Shown here: in pieces, positions 59,092-64,000 of the stretch
Layout: the number at the start of each line of letters is the position of its first letter
Numbering within the stretch: position 1 is the first letter of the stretch
Source of the DNA: Leptodactylus fallax
Taxonomy: Eukaryota; Chordata; Amphibia; Anura; Leptodactylidae
Reading direction: 5' to 3'
NCBI GenBank assembly: GCA_947044405.1
Contig: CAMRHE010000035.1
Coordinates: 6,545,501-6,609,500, forward strand
Length of the DNA stretch: 64,000 nt
The notes under the pieces: model-generated
Seen by the model: only the letters and a program-made list of their open reading frames with translations
Databases searched by the model: none
Told to the model about the DNA's origin: nothing
Program-made: the position numbers and the translations under genes

Positions 59092-61328
59092 CCCTTTCCC
59101 TGTCAACCACGTATCTATACGTCCTCCCAGGTTGGCACTTTCCTAGCCGAGGACGTATGTAATACGTCCTTACTACTAATAACGATATCTTAGGATTGGT
59201 TAGGGCTATGAAGATGATTTTAGATTCATTTTAAAGACGAGAATCAAGATGATACCAAGATCTTCATGATAGCCCTTACAGATCCTGAGTGATTCACTGT
59301 TGAAAACGCTATTCGGCATTGAGATCCCACTGCAGATCTCAATTCCCAATAGCGGTTTTAACAGCTATTTGCTCCGAATCTATAAGGGTTATCATGAAGA
59401 GCTTGGTATCATTTTAAAGATGAGATTTTCATCTTTAAAATGAATCCAAAATCATCTTCTAACCAATCCTGAGATATAGGGCTCTAAAGTGTCCCCCCCT
59501 CCTGCCTCAGGTAGCATCTTAAGAGCTGCGGTATGAGGGGGGAGGGTGAAGGAGCAGTCCTGCAGACTGCACAGAGATGATAAATCATCATCATCATCTG
59601 CGCATAACCTGTATGTGAATACGGGATGGGGGGTAGCAAGGACTTCTGTCCATGTTATTCCCTCTCCTATCAATCAGAGAGCATACTGTACTTTTGCTCT
59701 CTGATTGTCAAATAGAGGGATAATGTAATACCCCTCTGAGCTTTATTAGAGGGGTATTTTTATATAATACCCCTCTGAACATAACCAGGAAGTTTATTGG
59801 TGCTATGAACCCAGACGTTTACCATTGTCCAGGTCAGTGGTTAGCAGTGCCAAAAGAGTTGTACCAAACACTTACACAACACATGCACAAAGTCATCAAT
59901 AAAGTTTACTTTTCACCCTGTCCATAACTGATCTTTCTAGAGTAAAATACGCCTCTCTAGCGATATCTAAAACATATAAACATATAAATTACTACAATTT
60001 TTATAGGGGGATAGAAAATTATATTTTTATGTAAGCTTCTATTTAATTTGCATGCACAAAATTGGTTGGTGCATTTCTGCGATTTTGGCGTTTCTTTAAC
60101 ACCTGCACCTGTAAATATATATATGCAGAAAGGGACTGCTTGAGCATGCACTTTAGTGGCAAATTTTAATTTTTGTGCTATTTTTGCTTGTAATCTCTGT
60201 TTGCTGCAAAGTTGCATGAAGGTGGTTGTATATATGAAATATTAAGCTGTTTCTATATATACTGTATGCTGTGCAATCTCAAAAAAGTTAGATTTTGGTA
60301 TCACAGTTACAGTTTGCTAGGTGCAGTACTGATTTTTAACATATTAGTGAATAACAGCAAAATCTTGCTTGTCTTCTGTATCAGTGTTTTTGAGAGTACA
60401 AGCTCTTGTTGTAGCTGATGTTTGTGGTATTTATAAATTGTGTACAACTTGATCTTTTATTTTAAATGTATTTTGTGTGTAATGTAAGATTGAATATAGG
60501 TTTTAGGTGTAAGTATATGTTTTAGTGCCTTTTTTCAAAAAATTATTTGTGTTTGTCACAAAGTTACATGAAGGTGGATGTGACTATTGACAACCCATTG
60601 AGACATATATAATCTTCAGGTTTTCTACTTTCAAAAAATATATAGGGTTTAGGGGTTCACTTGCTTTCCACGGTGTGTACTTTTTTAACATTTCCAGTTT
60701 AAGGCTGAAGCCCCACGTTTCAGAAGTGCAGCTTTTATTGTTGCAGATTTTGTTGCGTTTTTTCAGCCAAAGTCAGGAGTGGATTCAGCAGCAGGTAGAT
60801 GTAGAGGTACTTCCTATATATTTCCCATTCCTTTTGTAGCCATTCATGGCTGTGGCTCAAAAACCGCAGGAAAATCTGCAACAAAAAAAGCTGTGTTTCA
60901 GAAATGTGGGACCTTAGCCTCAAAGTAGATTTTTGTTCATTCCAGTTCTAGCGATATTCTGAAGACATGTACATGCAGGTGTAGGCCTTAGTGATATGTA
61001 TGAACTCTGCACATGTTGAACTCTTATTTTTAGAAGGTTTGGTGCATATAATTTTTTGTTTGGTTTCCACTTCTAGCAACTAGTATACATTTGCATTTTT
61101 TTTTATAAGACATTAATTTTCAATCAAAATTGCAAGGAGGTGCACACAGTACCAAATGGCATTCTGACAATGCTGCAGGTTTCTACTTTAAGAAAATATA
61201 TAGGTATGGGGTGTTAGCATGATTTTTTAATGTTGCAATTTAGGTTTTATTTGTCCATCTCAAAACTGTGAAAATTGCTCTGACTACCAGAGGTGCAAAA
61301 TTTCCGGAGACCCGTGGCAGCGAAAGGG
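59092..61328. mobile_element. piggyBac-like nonautonomous element, 2237 bp
   Basis: TTAA lies at 59088-59091 and 61329-61332. The inverted ends are ccctttccctgtcaacca and, inverted from the right, ccctttcgctgccacggg; CCCTTT after TTAA is typical of piggyBac elements. There is no transposase. A short GGCTAAGGCCCC-type MITE is nested at 60703-60919. Confidence 0.8.
60703..60919. mobile_element. MITE, GGCTAAGGCCCC family, short subtype, nested
   Basis: This 217-bp copy begins ggctgaagccccacgtttca after TAA and ends gaaatgtgggaccttagcc. It is inserted in the piggyBac-like element, so it is the younger of the two. Confidence 0.78.
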
Positions 61329-61332
61329 TTAA

Positions 61333-61921
61333 AGGGATTTTTCAGGCAAAAAAAGGTCTGTTAGTGCTATTAATGGGTTAATAAGTGCACCCAAATACCT
61401 TTAGCAGTGTTTTGAGTGATTTCTGGGTTTCTCTGAGAGAGCCTATCATCTTCTGCATTTGTTTACATGGTGTAGTTTCCTGCTGCCTTAGCTAATGCAA
61501 TGCATTATGTTAGTTGTAATCTCTCACACTATCTCAGACTTCTTTCTGCAGGGAACGGCTCCTCCACTTTTGTGTCTCTGCCAGCGCCTGTGCAGCAGTC
61601 CCGGCACTGTGCTGTAGCCTTCACAGGACACTGGCTCTTTTGCACACACACGGGCAGATGTCACAGAAGGAGGAGGAGCCATTCCCCGCAGAAGGAAATC
61701 TGGACAGGAAGAAGATAGGTAAGTGTGATGGGGTGGAGAGGGGGGAGTAATGGTGACGTTCTGTTTCCGTAAACAGGGAAACAGATCATCACCAAGCAAT
61801 CAGAAAATGTCTCTGGGGCGGTCACAATATACATTTTTCGTGAATTATGTAATTTAGAAAGTAGGTGGGGGGAAGGTGTTTAGATTGGTGTAGGAATTTA
61901 TATTTATCCCGGACAACCCCT
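61333..61921. mobile_element. TTAA-flanked MITE, copy 2, 589 bp
   Basis: It shares its left TTAA (61329-61332) with the piggyBac-like element before it and has TTAA at 61922-61925 on the right. The ends are agggatttttcagg and, inverted, aggggttgtccggg. It is related to the element at 9369-10090 and keeps an 'aggtaagtgtgatgg' motif near 61717. Confidence 0.72.
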
Positions 61922-62939
61922 TTAATAAATGAAATCATCATTTAAATCATCATTCAAATTTCTTTGATAATCTGAAACATTTAAATGTTACAAATGTGCA
62001 AAAACAAAAGAAATCTGTAAGGGGGCAAGTACTTTTTCTTAACAATGTAATTGTATTCCCCATGAGGTAAGAATTTGGGATCTGTTTTTCTTATAAAGAT
62101 GTAGCATTCCTTAATATCACACTGAAGTTGTGGTCCAGGCATAACAATCCCTCGCATTCTGTATACAGGAGGAGACTGAGGCTGGAGGGTTGCTTCAAAT
62201 CGCTGAAGACATAGTTGATAGGAGTGGGTGCTGCATATATAGCTCCCACTCCTGACAGTGTCTTCAAATGACTCTAGTGTTGTCACAGCTCACACTGTGA
62301 TCCTGGAGTCATATGAAAGCTGACAAACTTTAATTTTTTATGACACCAAAACCACTTGTATAAAGCCTAACATTAACCTTGAAGTAATCCCCTCCACCAG
62401 CTACAGCCTTCTCTTGTATACATCAACTCAAAGGAGCTGGCAAGCAAATCTATTTGCGCGATGCACAAAAAGTCACGGCAGGAATCATGCTTGCTATGAC
62501 TTTTGCGCCTGCTGCACCTGTAACTATGCTTTATGAATTCTTCTGTTATTCATCCTAGAAATTTATTAATAAATTTATAACTGAATGTTACCATTCTTCT
62601 TGTCCAAGGTTTGTTTCCCTACAGGGTCTGTCGGCAATCATGGGACAATAAGAGAATATAAAGGGATACAGCTCACAATAAAACACCAAATTGTCAATTT
62701 ATTAATACATTTTTAGTAAGAATGACAGGAGGAACGGTACAATGCAAAGTTTAAAAAAAAAATTTGGAAATCACAAATATTTACTAAAAGAGACATATCA
62801 GGACACATTTTCTCTATCAAGGTATTGCTGGCACTAACCAGCCCATCCCCTCTACATTCACTATGCAAAGACAGCAATCTCTCCTCCCCTCCCCTCACTG
62901 TGAATCCATCTTAGTCTGCAGATTACTAAGTACAGTCAC

Positions 62940-63213
62940 AGCAAAGTGGATGCGAATCCCAACCCCACTTTGCAAAAAAATACGCGCAGCAGAAACACTG
63001 CGAGTTCCAAAACTGTTGCCGTTTTGGAAATCGCAGCATGTCAATTATACCTACAGAAACGCCTGTGGTTTTCCTATAGGTTTAATTGAAGCAGAAAGTC
63101 CACAGAGGAATCCTCTGCGCAATTTCTGTGAAAAGCACTGCGGGAAAAAAAACGCGATGCGTTGCCGCTGCAGTTTTTCCCACAGCGCTTTTTTGCTACG
63201 TGGGGCCTTAGCC
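62940..63213. mobile_element. MITE, GGCTAAGGCCCC family, 5' truncated
   Basis: Long-subtype blocks (ggaaatcgcagcatgtcaat, 'tcctataggtttaattgaag', 'agtccacagaggaatcctct') run to the closing end gctacgtggggccttagcc before TAA (63214-63216). The opening inverted end is missing. Confidence 0.65.
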
Positions 63214-64000
63214 TAAGAGTTCTTCTTACAATTCACTGTACATAGCTTCCACTTACCAGAAGTCAATGCACATGAGAAAGTTCTTTTAAGTAACTGATCT
63301 GCCATGGGGTTGAGCAGCATGCACAACTGTGAATACTAATGAGAATGGTTGAGAATGGACTGTACGATGTATAACACAATATAACAAAATAAGGCTTCTT
63401 ATTCAGAGAAAACTGAAATTTAGTGTCAGAGCCTACAGAGGGGAAAACTTGTGACAATACCATACAGAAGTCATAAAACGGCCAGAGATGGCAGCTTATC
63501 CTGAAACGTCACCTCAAATGACAGTTACGCTTTACGTCCTCACCTCTATGTGTGCTTGTAATGTATGTGTCTTTTGGGAGTTAGCTTCTCACCTGTCAAT
63601 AAGACATTGCTTCCAATTTTGAACAGCTGTATTTTTTCTCTTACAGAATTGCTAGCTGTTAAAATGTATTGTAGTCATTTTTGAAGAGCTGTGTCCAGGC
63701 ATGTTTATTTTAAAATGTGGCAAATCAACTGAGTTAAACAATATATTATTTCTAAATCAGTTTTCTTTCAACACCACCATATTTTACTATAGCAGAGTAC
63801 CATTGTACTAATGTGTATTTTACCGGGCCGATACACATCATTTCTACTGAATCAAGTGAAAAGGCAAATTTGTGTTTGTAGAGAATGATAAAAATAAAAC
63901 CTTTTCAGCAATGAGTTCTGTATAAACAGGAGGAAATGTAGGCGGCTTCCCAACTTGCTGCCTAGGTTCACAATTCAATCAAACACAGTCAGTCAATGGT

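Larger units (their letters stand above)
10908..64000 (-). other. epha7: EPHA7 intron, at least 53 kb, transposon-rich
   Basis: No further Eph exon was found upstream of the acceptor at 10907: the first FN3 domain, the cysteine-rich linker and the ligand-binding exons would be recognisable and are absent. The whole stretch is therefore read as one intron, populated by the mobile elements listed separately. Stretches with nothing identified beyond AT-rich sequence and short repeat scraps are 10908-11949, 12170-13770, 14050-15560, 16500-18566, 20050-21880, 24150-24940, 26773-27960, 29410-31900, 34130-34840, 36550-37450, 44180-45150, 49957-51320, 51550-52631, 57260-58441 and 63214-64000. Confidence 0.75.

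Noticed and set aside
10908..64000. Upstream EPHA7 exons (first FN3, Cys-rich, ligand-binding)
   Set aside because: I looked on the minus strand for their characteristic Trp/Cys-rich segments and found none; only the 33-bp fragment at 11950 resembles EPHA7.
1..64000. tRNA, rRNA, CRISPR or operon-like structures
   Set aside because: Nothing with tRNA box structure, rRNA similarity or regularly spaced direct repeats was seen; the tandem arrays are eukaryotic minisatellites without unique spacers.

Overview
The window is vertebrate nuclear DNA: AT-rich and intron-dominated, with canonical GT-AG splice sites and no operons or prokaryotic features. The mix of Tc1/mariner elements, many inverted-repeat MITEs, TTAA-flanked piggyBac-like elements and hAT elements is what I would expect of an anuran genome, probably a neobatrachian frog or toad. 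The species assignment is inference.

The only host gene I can support is EPHA7, an Eph receptor tyrosine kinase, on the minus strand. Four consecutive coding exons lie at 10907-10783, 4836-4668, 4334-4226 and 3096-3041. They encode the second fibronectin III domain, the transmembrane helix and the start of the juxtamembrane segment. The splice phases chain correctly (1/0, 0/1, 1/2, 2/1). The ligand-binding and first FN3 exons must lie beyond 64000, and the kinase and SAM exons lie before position 1. Everything from 10908 to 64000 is therefore one intron of more than 53 kb, and 1-3040 is part of another intron.

The long intron is a collection of mobile DNA. It holds three full-length Tc1/mariner elements: 25141-26772 (dead, catalytic Glu lost), 41357-42920 (intact 337-residue transposase with DD35E spacing, the best candidate for recent or present activity) and 52947-54540 (frameshifted). 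A fourth Tc1 fragment lies at 58442. Two hAT-type elements have perfect 8-bp target duplications and interiors swollen by minisatellites (38792-40407 and 46815-49948). Two piggyBac-like elements (54625-57255 and 59092-61328) have TTAA targets. There are three copies of a TA-flanked MITE (372 bp when full length) and about a dozen copies of a MITE family ending in GGCTAAGGCCCC. Several long foldback structures are present, one with 81-bp arms differing at a single base.

I found no new enzymatic or defence system. The observations most worth following are: the intact DD35E transposon; a well-formed intronic polyadenylation site just after the first EPHA7 exon here, which would give a soluble receptor; a 33-bp displaced copy of that exon's coding sequence; and several MITE or hAT interiors that place splice-donor-like motifs on both strands around a CpG-rich core.
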